A stretch of 64,000 nt of DNA from Gleimia hominis (GCF_002871945.2 NZ_CP126963.1:1302001-1366000), one strand, 5' to 3'. Counted from the first letter of the stretch, positions 42,561 through 52,240 are shown. A program made the numbers and translations. Notes: generated by a model not told the origin, from the sequence alone.

Positions 42561-43680
42561 AGGGGCAACCCGTATCTACCCGGGGTCAGAAACCCCCGCA
42601 GTGGACAACCTGAACCTAGACATCGCCGACGGCGAATTCCTAGTGCTCGTAGGCCCCTCGGGCTGCGGTAAATCCACGTCACTGCGCATGCTAGCCGGAC
42701 TCGAAGAAGTCAACGCCGGCACCATTTCAATCGGAGGTCGCGACGTCACCGACGTTCCCCCCAAAGACCGCGACATCGCAATGGTCTTCCAAAACTACGC
42801 GCTCTACCCCCACATGACCGTGCGGGACAACATGGGATTCGCCCTCAAAATCGCGGGCACACCCAAAGACGAAATCAACCGTCGCGTAGAAGAAGCCGCA
42901 CAAATCCTCGACCTAACCGAATACCTGGACCGCAAACCAAAAGCACTGTCCGGTGGGCAACGCCAACGCGTCGCCATGGGCCGCGCAATCGTGCGGAAAC
43001 CACGCGTATTCCTCATGGACGAACCACTGTCTAACCTCGACGCCAAACTACGTGTACAAACCCGTACCCAAATCGCGTCCCTACAACGGTCCCTCGGCGT
43101 CACCACCGTGTACGTCACCCACGACCAGACAGAAGCCCTCACCATGGGCGACCGCATCGCCGTACTCAAAGACGGGATCCTCCAACAAGTAGGTACCCCC
43201 CGCGAAATGTACGACCGTCCAGCAAACGAATTCGTCGCCGGATTCATCGGCTCACCAGCCATGAACCTCGGCACGTTCAAAGTAGCCGACGACGGCTACG
43301 CCACTCTCGGTGAAGCCCGCGTCCCCCTCTCCCAAGAAACACGCGACGCCATCACCGAAGCAGACGGCGGACAAATCGTCATCGGATTCCGCCCCGAATC
43401 CCTCGAAGTAGTAGAAGAGGGCACCGACGGCGCCATCCCCGTAGAAGTAGAACTCGTCGAAGAACTCGGCTCCGACGCCTACATCTACGGACACCTCGTA
43501 GGCGGCGGCGACCTCGGCTCCGGAACCGACGCGAACCCAGATGACGACACCACCGACCAAATCATCATCCGAACCGCACCCCACACCTCACCCGACAAAG
43601 GGTCCGTAGTGAACGTGCGCATTAAGAAAGGTGGGCAACACAACTTCAGCCACGCAACCGGTGAACGCCTCCCCGACTAA
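42541..43680 (+). CDS. Sugar ABC transporter ATP-binding protein (MsmK/UgpC type)
   Basis: From the ATG at 42541, after GAGGAAG, the protein is 379 residues. It has the Walker [11 protein letters not shown]-loop VFQNYALYPHMTV, signature LSGGQRQRVAMGR, Walker B VFLMDEP and H-loop VTHDQTEA, followed by a C-terminal TOBE/MOP regulatory domain (about 235-379). This is the CUT1 class that powers several carbohydrate importers, as MsiK and MsmK do. No permease or binding protein genes adjoin, which fits a shared, multi-task ATPase. It ends before a strong hairpin. Confidence 0.93.
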   Translation: MASVTFEGATRIYPGSETPAVDNLNLDIADGEFLVLVGPSGCGKSTSLRMLAGLEEVNAGTISIGGRDVTDVPPKDRDIAMVFQNYALYPHMTVRDNMGFALKIAGTPKDEINRRVEEAAQILDLTEYLDRKPKALSGGQRQRVAMGRAIVRKPRVFLMDEPLSNLDAKLRVQTRTQIASLQRSLGVTTVYVTHDQTEALTMGDRIAVLKDGILQQVGTPREMYDRPANEFVAGFIGSPAMNLGTFKVADDGYATLGEARVPLSQETRDAITEADGGQIVIGFRPESLEVVEEGTDGAIPVEVELVEELGSDAYIYGHLVGGGDLGSGTDANPDDDTTDQIIIRTAPHTSPDKGSVVNVRIKKGGQHNFSHATGERLPD

Positions 43681-43761
43681 AACCACACGTCGGGCATGCA
43701 TCACACGTAGGCCAAAGGCCATGCGTGCAAGAAGCACAATTAGATAAGGTAATACCGCACG

Positions 43762-43797
43762 GAAGCGGGCTTCCAACGCAAACTGGAAGCCCGCTTC
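43762..43797 (+). terminator. Hairpin after the ABC ATPase gene
   Basis: GAAGCGGGCTTCCA (43762-43775) and TGGAAGCCCGCTTC (43784-43797) form a perfect 14-bp stem with an 8-base loop. There is no T tract. Confidence 0.7.
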
Positions 43798-43911
43798 ACC
43801 ATGTCAACACGGCACACGCCCACAAACCAAAAAAGCTTCCGATTAGGTATCCACCAAAAGTGGTCTAACCTGGAAGGGCCTGTGCACAAACTAAGACTAG
43901 GGAGTTAGGAA

Positions 43912-44532
43912 ATGCGATTTTCCAAGTCCGACGGCAGCAACGTGTTTTTCGACCTGCTAACCACCCAAGCTAACCACTTGGTACGTGGCGCCCAACTACT
44001 GGCACGCATCCACGGGGCAAGAAACGAAGACCGCTTCAACCTCCGCGACGAACTACACGAAGTAGAACACCTCTGCGACGAAGCCCTCCACGAACTCTCC
44101 TCCAAAATCAACCAAACCTTCGTCACCCCGTTCGACCGCGACGATCTAACCTTCCTAGCTGGAAAACTAGACGACTGCATGGACTTCATGGACGAAGCCG
44201 GAGACCTCATCGTCCTGTACAAAGTCGGCGACCTCCCCCGCGGAGTCGTGGAACAACTAAACGTAATCCAACGCTGCGCAGACCTCACCGCACAAGCCAT
44301 GCCGAAACTAAAAAGCCTCGGCGGACTCCGCGACTACTGGATCGAAATCAACCGCCTCGAAAACGAAGGCGACAAAGCCTACCGGCGGGTCCTCTCCGAA
44401 GTATTCGACACCTACGAAAACGCCATCGAAGTGATCAAAGTCAAAGACATCGTCGAAGCACTCGAAAAAGCGTGTGACAGCTTCGAAGGTTTAGCAAACG
44501 GCATCGAAACCATCGCGATTAAGGAGTCCTAA
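43912..44532 (+). CDS. DUF47 (PhoU-like) accessory protein of Pit transporter
   Basis: This 206-residue helical protein has the PF01865 pattern, starting RFSKSDGSNVFFDLLTTQANHLVRGAQLLA, with repeated helices containing acidic motifs such as DDLTFLAGKLDDCMDFMDEAGDLIVLY and RLENEGDKAYRRVLSEVF. Proteins of this family are encoded next to Pit phosphate transporters and are thought to gate or regulate them, as PhoU does for Pst. AGG at 43905 precedes the ATG. Three bases separate it from pit, so they form an operon. Confidence 0.9.
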   Translation: MRFSKSDGSNVFFDLLTTQANHLVRGAQLLARIHGARNEDRFNLRDELHEVEHLCDEALHELSSKINQTFVTPFDRDDLTFLAGKLDDCMDFMDEAGDLIVLYKVGDLPRGVVEQLNVIQRCADLTAQAMPKLKSLGGLRDYWIEINRLENEGDKAYRRVLSEVFDTYENAIEVIKVKDIVEALEKACDSFEGLANGIETIAIKES

Positions 44533-44535
44533 AGC

Positions 44536-45588
44536 GTGGAGCTCACACTATTCCTAGTGCTCCTAGTGATCACCATATCGCTAGCATTCGATTTCACTAA
44601 CGGCTTCCACGACGCCGCCAACGCGATCGCCACCTCCGTTTCCACCCGCGCCCTAACCCCGCGGGCCGCCCTAACCTTAGCGGCCGTCATGAACTTCGCG
44701 GGCGCACTGATGGGCACCGCGGTCGCGAAAACCATTGGGCAAGGCATAATCGACGTCGCCCCATTCACCGACTCCGCGGACAACCAGTTGAAACTTCACG
44801 GGCTCGCCATCATCCTCGCGGCCCTAGTGGGTGCCATCACCTGGAACCTCATCACCTGGTGGCTTGGGCTCCCGTCCTCTTCCTCACACGCCCTCATCGG
44901 CGGCCTCGTTGGAGCCGGGTTAGCGTCCGCCACTCCCGTGCAATGGTGGGGCGTAACCACCCACGTGATCATCCCCATGTTCGCATCCCCACTGATCGGT
45001 TTCGTCCTCGCGTACATTCTGATGAAGTTCACGTTAGCGCTGGTCAAATCCCTTCCCTACCATCGCACAATGCGGCGTTTCCGCTACGCACAAACCGTTT
45101 CCGCCGCCCTCATGGCACTTGGCCACGGCCTGCAAGACGCGCAGAAAACCATGGGCATTATCGTCATGGCCCTGCTCGCAGGTGGGTACGGGCACACGCA
45201 CAACATCTTGGTGAACGGTGAGCTGCAAATCCCCCTTTGGGTCAAGCTCGCGGCCGCAACCGCGATCACGGCCGGCACCTACTCTGGTGGTTGGCGGATT
45301 ATGCGCACCCTGGGTCGGAAAGTTATTGAGCTAGACCCCGCGCACGGATTCATTGCCGAAACAGTATCCGCTGGCGTGCTGTACTCCGCGGCGTACGTGT
45401 TCCACGCTCCCATTTCCACGACCCACACGATCACTTCAGCGATCATGGGGGTTGGCGCCACCAAACGCCTCTCCGCAGTCCGCTGGGGCGTGGCCGGCAA
45501 CATCGTGACCGCGTGGTTCCTCACGCTTCCCGCTGCCGCGTTCGTGTCGTTCATCCTTTACATGGTGCTGCACATGTTCTTGCCGTGA
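44536..45588 (+). CDS. pit: Pit-family low-affinity inorganic phosphate transporter
   Basis: The 350-residue membrane protein has the two inverted Pit signatures: the N-terminal DFTNGFHDAANAIATSVSTRAL and the C-terminal half repeat around GHGLQDAQKTMGIIV, with about ten membrane segments and the SSSHALIGGLVGA and HAPISTTHTITSAIMGVGA segments. It imports phosphate with protons or as a metal-phosphate complex. Start is GTG at 44536, following GGAGTCC. High-affinity pst genes lie 700 bases downstream, in a convergent arrangement. Confidence 0.93.
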   Translation: MELTLFLVLLVITISLAFDFTNGFHDAANAIATSVSTRALTPRAALTLAAVMNFAGALMGTAVAKTIGQGIIDVAPFTDSADNQLKLHGLAIILAALVGAITWNLITWWLGLPSSSSHALIGGLVGAGLASATPVQWWGVTTHVIIPMFASPLIGFVLAYILMKFTLALVKSLPYHRTMRRFRYAQTVSAALMALGHGLQDAQKTMGIIVMALLAGGYGHTHNILVNGELQIPLWVKLAAATAITAGTYSGGWRIMRTLGRKVIELDPAHGFIAETVSAGVLYSAAYVFHAPISTTHTITSAIMGVGATKRLSAVRWGVAGNIVTAWFLTLPAAAFVSFILYMVLHMFLP

Positions 45589-45617
45589 TCTTAGTGTGAG
45601 GGAATCTTCTTCTGACT

Positions 45618-46082
45618 GTGAGTGATATTTTGAAATCTTCATTTTTTCTTCGCGTCACCGGCGTTGCCGCAGCGTTAGTTGTGTCTACGCTCGGGTGCGC
45701 TGCGTGTTCCACGGTGGCAGTGGATTTGAATGTGGGTGAGTGCATTAAACTTCCCAGTGATGCGGATTTGGATAATGGTTTTGAGGTGTCTTCCGTGTCC
45801 ACCACTGCCTGCAGTAAGTCACATGATGGTGAGGTTGTGGGCATGAAGACAATTCGAGGCGAGTCTTACCCGGGGCAAGATGAGTTGTACGCGCAAGCGA
45901 AAACGTTTTGCCGGTCTGCGTTTAAAGACTACACAGGTGAGGATTTAGATTCTTCCCCATTAGAGGTGTTTCCCCTACTGCCCACTAAGGACAGTTGGTC
46001 GCATTCACAAGATCGGGCGCTGGTGTGCGTTGCGGTTAGTCGTGATGATCCGCTGCATAAGTCCCTCAAGAAAAATACCTGA
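45618..46082 (+). CDS. Secreted lipoprotein of the septum-formation (PF13845-like) type
   Basis: The 154-residue protein starts with an export signal and two candidate lipid-attachment cysteines (27 and 30, in TLGCAAC). The mature part has the pattern ECIKLPSD...FEVSSVSTTACSKSHDGEVVGMKT and a late RALVCVAVS, with four cysteines that can form two disulfides, as in septum-formation-family domains. The function is not established. GTG start at 45618; no strong ribosome binding site. It follows pit by 29 bases and may be co-transcribed. Confidence 0.75.
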   Translation: MSDILKSSFFLRVTGVAAALVVSTLGCAACSTVAVDLNVGECIKLPSDADLDNGFEVSSVSTTACSKSHDGEVVGMKTIRGESYPGQDELYAQAKTFCRSAFKDYTGEDLDSSPLEVFPLLPTKDSWSHSQDRALVCVAVSRDDPLHKSLKKNT

Positions 46083-46170
46083 GGTACCTGCGAAGCCCTG
46101 ACACGGACTCTTGCCCACGGACTCTTGCCGGCCGTAACCCCGGTGTTTATCGGCTACGCCAACTATGCGC

Positions 46171-46197
46171 GGTAACCCGAATGTATCTGGGGTTACC
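46171..46197. terminator. Hairpin between convergent lipoprotein and pstB genes
   Basis: GGTAACCC (46171-46178) pairs with GGGTTACC (46190-46197) over an 11-base loop. It lies in the gap between converging genes and could serve both strands; no T tract is present. Confidence 0.5.
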
Positions 46198-46230
46198 CCA
46201 GCTTTACAAGGCGATCTAAGGTTTTTTGGA

Positions 46231-47013
46231 TTATCCGAATCGACCGGCGATGTAGTCCGCAGTTGTGGACTCGTGGGGGTTGTTGAAGATCACTTCCGTA
46301 TCGTCAGTTTCCACGAGGGTCCCGGGTTGCCCTACCGCTTCCAGGTTGAAGAACGCGGTGCGTTGCGAAATCCGCGCTGCTTGCTGCATGTTGTGCGTGA
46401 CGATCACGATGGTGTACCGGTCTTTCAGCTCCATCATGAGTTCTTCAATGGCGCCTGTAGAGATCGGGTCGAGCGCGGACGCGGGTTCGTCCATGAGCAA
46501 AACGTTTGGTTCCACCGCGATCGCACGGGCGATGCATAGACGCTGCTGCTGCCCACCGGACAGGGACGCACCTGGTTTATCTAACCGGTCTTTTACCTCG
46601 TCCCACAAGTTTGAGCGTTTCAAAGATTTTTCAACAATCTGTTCTTGCTCTTCGCGTCCCATGCGGATTGAGTTCAGCCGCACGCCCGCGAGCACGTTCT
46701 GGCGGATGCTCATGGTTGGGAACGGGTTGGGCCGTTGGAATACCATTCCGATTTCGCGCCGCACGTGCACTGGGTCGACGTCGGAGTCGTACGCGTTTTT
46801 ACCACCTACCCGCACTTCCCCTTCTACGCGTGCCCCTGGGATCACTTCGTGCATCCGGTTTAGGGTGCGCAGGAACGTGGATTTTCCGCAGCCTGAGGGG
46901 CCGATGAGCGCGGTGATGGCGCGTTCCGGAATCGTCATATTCACGTTTTTAACTGCGAGGAAGTCGCCGTAGTAAATATTTAGATTCTCAACATCTATCT
47001 GGTACTTGTTCAC
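46231..47013 (-). CDS. pstB: Phosphate ABC transporter ATPase
   Basis: The 260-residue ATPase shows [16 protein letters not shown], Walker [18 protein letters not shown], the PstB-specific [17 protein letters not shown]-loop, signature [14 protein letters not shown], Walker [14 protein letters not shown] and [12 protein letters not shown]. It powers phosphate import by PstSCA. The GTG start has AAAGGA upstream. It is the last of the pstSCAB order; phoU, often next, is not present. Confidence 0.96.
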   Translation of the reverse strand: MNKYQIDVENLNIYYGDFLAVKNVNMTIPERAITALIGPSGCGKSTFLRTLNRMHEVIPGARVEGEVRVGGKNAYDSDVDPVHVRREIGMVFQRPNPFPTMSIRQNVLAGVRLNSIRMGREEQEQIVEKSLKRSNLWDEVKDRLDKPGASLSGGQQQRLCIARAIAVEPNVLLMDEPASALDPISTGAIEELMMELKDRYTIVIVTHNMQQAARISQRTAFFNLEAVGQPGTLVETDDTEVIFNNPHESTTADYIAGRFG

Positions 47014-47066
47014 AACAATCCTTTGTTTTCTTTGAGGGCTGATCCGCCGGTGTGCAGACGAGTTTT

Positions 47067-48050
47067 TCAGCGCATGTTGTGGGAGAACAGGCTTGAGATT
47101 ATGCGTGCACCAATGTTCAGGATCATCACGATGATGATGAGCACAAGGGCTGCGGCCCAGGCGCGTTCAAAGTTGATTGTGGGAACGCAGTTCTCTACCC
47201 CACCGCATGGTGCTAGGCCCTGTGAGTATTGTCGGTACACGTACACGGGCAGGGTCATGAGCCTACCTTCGAATGGGTTGAAGTTAATGGAATGCAAAAC
47301 TCCAACCGTCATCAGTAGTGGCGCGGTTTCACCAATGACACGGGCAATCGCCAGCATGATTGAGGTGGTGAGGCCCGGAGCTGCGGTACGCAGAACTACT
47401 TTTGCGATTGTGCGCCAGTGCGGCACCCCGAGAGCGTATGAGGCTTCGCGCAACTCCATGGGAACTAGCATCAGCATTTCTTGGGAGGAACGCACCACCG
47501 TTGGGATCATGAGTACCACGAGGGCCACCGCACCCATGATGCCGGCGCGGTAGGCGGGGGAAACGAACGTGGCGAACAGGGCAGCTGCGAACAGGCCAGC
47601 GACGATTGAGGGGATGCCCGTCATTACGTCCACGAGGAAGTTTGTGACGCGGGCGAACCGGGTGCCGCGCGCGTATTCCACGAGGTAGATCGCGCATCCC
47701 AGTCCGATGGGTACTGAGATGAGAGTGGCCAGGCCAGTAACTAGCACGGTACCGACGATTGCGTGGTAGATACCCCCGGCGTTCATACCGCCGTAAACGC
47801 CCGCCATGGATACGGACAGGAAGTACGGGCTGAGCCGCGCGTACCCTTGCATCACCACGGTGGTTAGCAGTGAGATTAGTGGGATTACGGCTAGTGCGAA
47901 TGATACGCATACTACTACGGCGGCGATTTTGTTCACGAGGTGCCGGCGCATGTCGTGCGCCGGGTTGCGTGATTCAAAAGGATTCGACGACCGTGCTTTC
48001 ACGGACGTCAATGACGTTCGCCGCACGTTCGGAATACGAATCGTTGTCAT
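47067..48050 (-). CDS. pstA: Phosphate ABC transporter permease PstA
   Basis: The 327-residue protein has six membrane helices with the permease coupling loop ([33 protein letters not shown]) and PstA hallmarks [10 protein letters not shown] and [10 protein letters not shown]. The N-terminus carries about 40 hydrophilic residues more than usual. It pairs with PstC in the membrane. Five bases separate it from pstC. Confidence 0.94.
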   Translation of the reverse strand: MTTIRIPNVRRTSLTSVKARSSNPFESRNPAHDMRRHLVNKIAAVVVCVSFALAVIPLISLLTTVVMQGYARLSPYFLSVSMAGVYGGMNAGGIYHAIVGTVLVTGLATLISVPIGLGCAIYLVEYARGTRFARVTNFLVDVMTGIPSIVAGLFAAALFATFVSPAYRAGIMGAVALVVLMIPTVVRSSQEMLMLVPMELREASYALGVPHWRTIAKVVLRTAAPGLTTSIMLAIARVIGETAPLLMTVGVLHSINFNPFEGRLMTLPVYVYRQYSQGLAPCGGVENCVPTINFERAWAAALVLIIIVMILNIGARIISSLFSHNMR

Positions 48051-48055
48051 AAACC

Positions 48056-48988
48056 TTAGTTTCCCATCGCTATGTTTTGTCGGTTAACGATCCACCGCGC
48101 TCCCGCGTTCACAATCATGGTGATTGCGAACAGGGCCAGGCCGGTTGCAACCAATGCTGCGGTTGTGATCCCGGTTGATTCTGGGAACTGGAGGGCGATG
48201 TTCGCTGCAATCGTTGAGTGTTTACCTGCTTGAAGCAGGTTGAAAGAGTAGCTGGAGCCTACGGACAGGACCATTACGACCGCCATGGTTTCGCCAAGTG
48301 CTCGCCCTAGGCCAAGCATGGAGGCTGAGGCGATGCCGGATGCTCCCCAGGGGAGTACGGCCATGCGGATCATTTCCCACTTTGTTGCGCCGAGGGCAAG
48401 TGCCGCTTCTTCGTTCAACGTGGGAGTCTGCAGGAAGACTTCGCGGGCTACCGCGGTGATAATCGGCAGGATCATGACCGCCAGGATGATCGTTGCGGAT
48501 GCCATTACCCGCCCGGTTGGGGACACGGGTGGGGCGAACAGTGGGATCCAACCGAAGTAGTCGGATAGCCATTCGTAGAACGGTACGAGCCGTGGAACCA
48601 GCCACATCGCACCCCATAGGCCGTAAACGACCGATGGAATTGCTGCGAGCAAGTCCACCAGGTATCCCAACACGTTTGCGAGCTTACGGGGTGCGTAGTG
48701 GCTGATGAATAGGGCAATCCCTACAGACACAGGAACGGCAATAACCATTGCTCCCAGGGCGGCGATTACCGTGCCAAAGATCTGCGGTGCAGTGAATCGC
48801 CACAGGGACACGGTGTCTGCACTCCCCATAGTGCGTAGGCCCGCGTTGGGGTGCGTCAGTGCCGGCCACGCCTGAATAACCAGGAATGCTGCGACTGCCG
48901 CGAGCGTCACAGCGATTAGTGTGGCGCTTGTTTTACTGCCGAGCCGGAAAACGCGGTTTCCGGTTGTGCCTGAAGATATTGCAGTCAT
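48056..48988 (-). CDS. pstC: Phosphate ABC transporter permease PstC
   Basis: The 310-residue permease has six helices, the LAAIPSVVYGLWG motif, the coupling loop LNEEAALALGATKWEMIRMAVLPWG and LGRALGETMAVVMV near the end. Together with PstA it makes the phosphate channel. It starts one base after the pstS stop, implying coupling. Confidence 0.95.
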   Translation of the reverse strand: MTAISSGTTGNRVFRLGSKTSATLIAVTLAAVAAFLVIQAWPALTHPNAGLRTMGSADTVSLWRFTAPQIFGTVIAALGAMVIAVPVSVGIALFISHYAPRKLANVLGYLVDLLAAIPSVVYGLWGAMWLVPRLVPFYEWLSDYFGWIPLFAPPVSPTGRVMASATIILAVMILPIITAVAREVFLQTPTLNEEAALALGATKWEMIRMAVLPWGASGIASASMLGLGRALGETMAVVMVLSVGSSYSFNLLQAGKHSTIAANIALQFPESTGITTAALVATGLALFAITMIVNAGARWIVNRQNIAMGN

Positions 48989-48989
48989 A

Positions 48990-50114
48990 CTACTTGGTTT
49001 GAATCGCTTCCAAAGATTTCTCTAGTTCCGAACGTAGAGTGTCTGAGATCGGTGCGGATCCCGCAGACTTCGCGGCGGCTTCTTGGCCTTCTTTGGAAAT
49101 CTGGAAGTTAATGAACGACTTCACCAGGTCCGCTTCCTTCTGCGGGTACTGCGAGCAGACCACGGAGTAGGACACGAGGATCAGCGGGTATGCCCCACTG
49201 TCTTTTGGCGTGCGGGAGATCTCTAGGGCGTGGTCGCCTTCAACCCCGCTGTCCGCGGGTTCTGCGGAGTCCAGAGCTTTCGCGGCGGCCTCATTCGAGA
49301 ACTTCACGAATGAATCGCCAGCCTTGAGCGCTACCGTTCCGAGGTCGCCGGCCTGCGAGGCGTCCGCGTATCCGATTGTGCCTTCACCCTGGGTGACTGC
49401 CTGCACTACGCCAGCGGTCTTGTCGCCAGACTCCCCACCTTCCATTGGCCAGGACTTCGACGGGTCATGCGGCCACGCATCTGGCGCAGCCTTGTGGAGG
49501 TAATCCGTGAAGTTCTCGGTGGTACCAGACTTGTCTGCACGGTGAACCGGCGTAATTTTCGTCTTGGGCAGGTCTACATCCGGGTTTGCTTCTTTGATGG
49601 CCGGGTCATCCCACTGCGTGATTTCACCGGAGAAGATCTTCGCTAGAGTCGTGGGGTCGATATTGAGTTCTTTAATGTCGGGCAGTTTGAAGATTACGGC
49701 TACTGGGGACACGTATACGGGCAGGTTCATTGCGTCTGCGCCGCAGCGGTCTTTAGCTTTCTTAACCTCGTCACCCTCAAGGGCCGCGTCGGAACCCGCC
49801 CACAGCACCTGGCCGTCCGTGAACTGGGTGATGCCCGCACCGGAACCAACCGCGTCGTACGTGACGGTGACGTCGGGGTTCTTCTGCATGTACTGGGCCA
49901 TCCAGGCGTTCATTGCCGCTTCTTGAGAAGAGGCCCCGGCACCCGCTAGGGAACCGGAGAGGTCACTCTTTTCTTCCTGCGTAGCTTCTGAGCTGCCTTT
50001 GCTTGACGAATCGTCTTTTACTGCGTTGTCGCTACCGCACCCCGCTAACATGGTTGAGGTACCCACTAAACCTAGTAGCGCGAGTCCGCTGAAGAACTTC
50101 TTACTCTTCACCAT
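48990..50114 (-). CDS. pstS: Phosphate-binding lipoprotein
   Basis: The 374-residue protein has a lipobox LAGC with the lipid cysteine at position 26, a Ser/Asp/Lys-rich linker, then the PstS fold: GAGASSQEAAMNAW, VTYDAVGSGAGITQFTDGQVLWAGSDAAL and VHRADKSGTTENFTDYL, which contain the phosphate-contacting Ser, Arg and Asp residues. It captures phosphate outside the membrane for PstCA. AAGGAGAG precedes the ATG. A direct repeat in the upstream region is a probable PHO box. Confidence 0.95.
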   Translation of the reverse strand: MVKSKKFFSGLALLGLVGTSTMLAGCGSDNAVKDDSSSKGSSEATQEEKSDLSGSLAGAGASSQEAAMNAWMAQYMQKNPDVTVTYDAVGSGAGITQFTDGQVLWAGSDAALEGDEVKKAKDRCGADAMNLPVYVSPVAVIFKLPDIKELNIDPTTLAKIFSGEITQWDDPAIKEANPDVDLPKTKITPVHRADKSGTTENFTDYLHKAAPDAWPHDPSKSWPMEGGESGDKTAGVVQAVTQGEGTIGYADASQAGDLGTVALKAGDSFVKFSNEAAAKALDSAEPADSGVEGDHALEISRTPKDSGAYPLILVSYSVVCSQYPQKEADLVKSFINFQISKEGQEAAAKSAGSAPISDTLRSELEKSLEAIQTK

Positions 50115-50190
50115 CTCTCCTTCACAAGATCGTGCGCTTACGCATACGCTTTTAACCTAGGGCGCTAACCCAACGAGCATGCGTACAGGT

Positions 50191-50209
50191 GGTTAACAAA
50201 GGGTTAACA
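50191..50209. promoter_or_regulatory. Probable PHO box (11-bp-spaced direct repeat)
   Basis: GGTTAACA occurs at 50191-50198 and 50202-50209, an 11-base period, in the pstS-phoR intergenic region. Actinobacterial PhoP-type regulators bind direct repeats of this spacing (GTTCACC-like). The site is 77 bases upstream of pstS and 80 of phoR, so it could act on both. Confidence 0.65.
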
Positions 50210-50288
50210 ACCCCAGAAATCTTGGTCCTAACTGCCGATTTCGCGATGCTGATGCAGAAAACTGTGTTCGACGCGATACAGTAATAGT

Positions 50289-51557
50289 GTGGAAGGCTTG
50301 ACTTTAACTATCGCAGCAACAATCGCGGGGCTAGGTGTACTTGTGGGGCTGGCGGCCGCCACAGCCTTCTACCGTTCTGAAAGACATTTTCGCGCCACCC
50401 CCACAGCCGATACTGCGCCCACAGAAGTTGCGGGGATTAATCCTGAGGTCCTGTCGGTTCTCGAAACTATTGAAGCCATGTCCATTATTGTTGGTCCGCG
50501 CGGCCATATTTTGCGGGCGGATGCGCGGGCGTACACGTTCGGGTTGGCAACTGGTGATGACCTTACGGACCAGCGGCTACTAAAGATTGTGGAACAGGTT
50601 CGCCGCACCGGGATTGCACAGGAGCACGAGGTTACGTTCACTCCGATTGTGAGCCCCCAGGTGCGCATGTTCTTTTTAGTCACCGTTGCAGCACTGCACG
50701 GTGGAAAAATCCTCATAATGGCAAAAGATCTTACGAAGGAACGTCGGATCGAAGCTATGCGCACGGACTTCACCGCAAATGTCTCTCACGAACTGAAAAC
50801 GCCGGTGGGGGCATTGCAGCTGCTGGCGGAAACGATTTACGCGCACGCTGACGACCCGCAAGCCGTGCAGACGTTTGCGCCGAAAATGATTACGGAAGCG
50901 AACCGGCTCACCAGTTTGGTGTCTGACATTGTGATGCTTTCAAAGCTGCAGGAAGTGGATGTGCTAACGCACGCGGAACCGACGCATCTTGACCAGGTGG
51001 TAGCGGATGCGCTCGAAACGCATCGCACGGCCGCTAAACAGCGCGACATTGAACTGCAGGTGGATGTCAGTGATCACCCACTGGTGTGGGCGGTGCCGGA
51101 ACTATTGACTACCGCGGTGCGCAACCTGATTGATAATGCGATCCGGTACTCACCGGAACACACGACCGTCACTATCCGCACCGGTACCCGTAGCGAAGTT
51201 GGGGTTGTGAGTGTTGAAGATGAGGGCGTGGGGATCTCCCAAGCAGACTGTGAACGCATTTTTGAACGCTTCTACCGCGTAGATAAGGGCCGGTCCAGAT
51301 CCACCGGAGGTACCGGGCTGGGCCTGTCCATTGTGAAGCACACGATGCGCGACCACGGTGGGCGTGTTCGTGTGAAGAGTGCGCCCGGTGAAGGTTCCAC
51401 GTTCACGCTCGAACTACCACTCGCGCACGTGCGCAGCCGAGCGGAAACAACCGCGTCTGCCACGCAGATAGATAATGGTCCTGAGGACACTCGCCACCTC
51501 GAAAGCGCCCAGGTTCCCGCTACCGCTGGTTCACCACGGGTTAGGGAGGCGCTGTGA
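50289..51557 (+). CDS. Phosphate-sensing histidine kinase (PhoR/SenX3-like)
   Basis: The 422-residue protein has one N-terminal membrane helix (LTIAATIAGLGVLVGLAAATAFY), a PAS-like region, the H-box FTANVSHELKTPVGALQLLAETIY, N-box NLIDNAIRYSPE, and G-boxes DEGVGISQADCERIFERFYRVDKGRSRSTGGTGLGLSIVKHT. A single membrane helix with PAS matches SenX3/PhoR, which sense phosphate through the Pst complex and PhoU. GTG start at 50289 has TACAGT six bases upstream and no ribosome binding site, fitting a leaderless mRNA. Its stop overlaps the next gene's start. Confidence 0.92.
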   Translation: MEGLTLTIAATIAGLGVLVGLAAATAFYRSERHFRATPTADTAPTEVAGINPEVLSVLETIEAMSIIVGPRGHILRADARAYTFGLATGDDLTDQRLLKIVEQVRRTGIAQEHEVTFTPIVSPQVRMFFLVTVAALHGGKILIMAKDLTKERRIEAMRTDFTANVSHELKTPVGALQLLAETIYAHADDPQAVQTFAPKMITEANRLTSLVSDIVMLSKLQEVDVLTHAEPTHLDQVVADALETHRTAAKQRDIELQVDVSDHPLVWAVPELLTTAVRNLIDNAIRYSPEHTTVTIRTGTRSEVGVVSVEDEGVGISQADCERIFERFYRVDKGRSRSTGGTGLGLSIVKHTMRDHGGRVRVKSAPGEGSTFTLELPLAHVRSRAETTASATQIDNGPEDTRHLESAQVPATAGSPRVREAL

Positions 51558-52240
51558 GCACAATAGTTGTGGTGGAAGATGAGGATTCGCTGCGCACTCC
51601 CCTGGCGTTTAACCTGCGTAAAGACGGTTATGACGTAGTCGAGTTCGCTACCGGGCTTGAGGCCCTCGAGTTGCTCGAAAAGAGTGAACCTGCCCTAGTG
51701 CTGTTAGACCTCATGCTGCCCGACATTTCAGGTACGGAAGTGTGCCGCCGGCTGCGCAAGTTCTCAAACGTGCCCGTGATAATGGTGACCGCTAAAACCG
51801 AAGTGGTGGACCGGGTGGTGGGCCTCGAAATTGGGGCTGATGACTACGTAACGAAACCATATTCATATCGCGAGCTTCTAGCTCGAATCCGCGCGCTCCT
51901 CCGCCGAAATACTGCGAGCACCACCCAAGAAAGCACCGACGAAGTGCTGGAAGCCCCGGGGATACAAATGTTCGTGGACCGCCACGAAGTGATCATCCAC
52001 GGGGAAAGCACGCACTTACCGCTGCGAGAGTTTGAGCTTCTAGAACTATTCTTACGGAACGCAAACCGCGTGCTGACGCGCTCACAAATACTGTCCCTAG
52101 TGTGGGGTTCGGACTACATGGCGGATTCGAAAACGCTGGACGTGCACATCCGCCGCTTGCGTGCGCGGATTGAAGCTGATTCCAAACACCCGAAAATTCT
52201 TAAAACAGTGCGCGGACTGGGCTACCGGCTAGTAACCTAA
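51554..52240 (+). CDS. Phosphate response regulator (PhoP/RegX3-like)
   Basis: This 228-residue OmpR-family regulator has the receiver motifs VVVEDEDSLRTPLAF, the phosphoacceptor in VLLDLMLPDISGTEV, and GADDYVTKPYSYRELLARIRALLRR, then a winged helix ending SDYMADSKTLDVHIRRLRARIEADSKHPKILKTVRGLGYRL, which is RegX3-like. It overlaps the kinase gene by 4 bases (GTGA). The expected targets are pstSCAB and other phosphate genes. Confidence 0.93.
   Translation: MSTIVVVEDEDSLRTPLAFNLRKDGYDVVEFATGLEALELLEKSEPALVLLDLMLPDISGTEVCRRLRKFSNVPVIMVTAKTEVVDRVVGLEIGADDYVTKPYSYRELLARIRALLRRNTASTTQESTDEVLEAPGIQMFVDRHEVIIHGESTHLPLREFELLELFLRNANRVLTRSQILSLVWGSDYMADSKTLDVHIRRLRARIEADSKHPKILKTVRGLGYRLVT

Noticed and set aside
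43912..44532. PhoU
   Set aside because: Length and motif pattern fit DUF47 with Pit, not the two-repeat PhoU protein.
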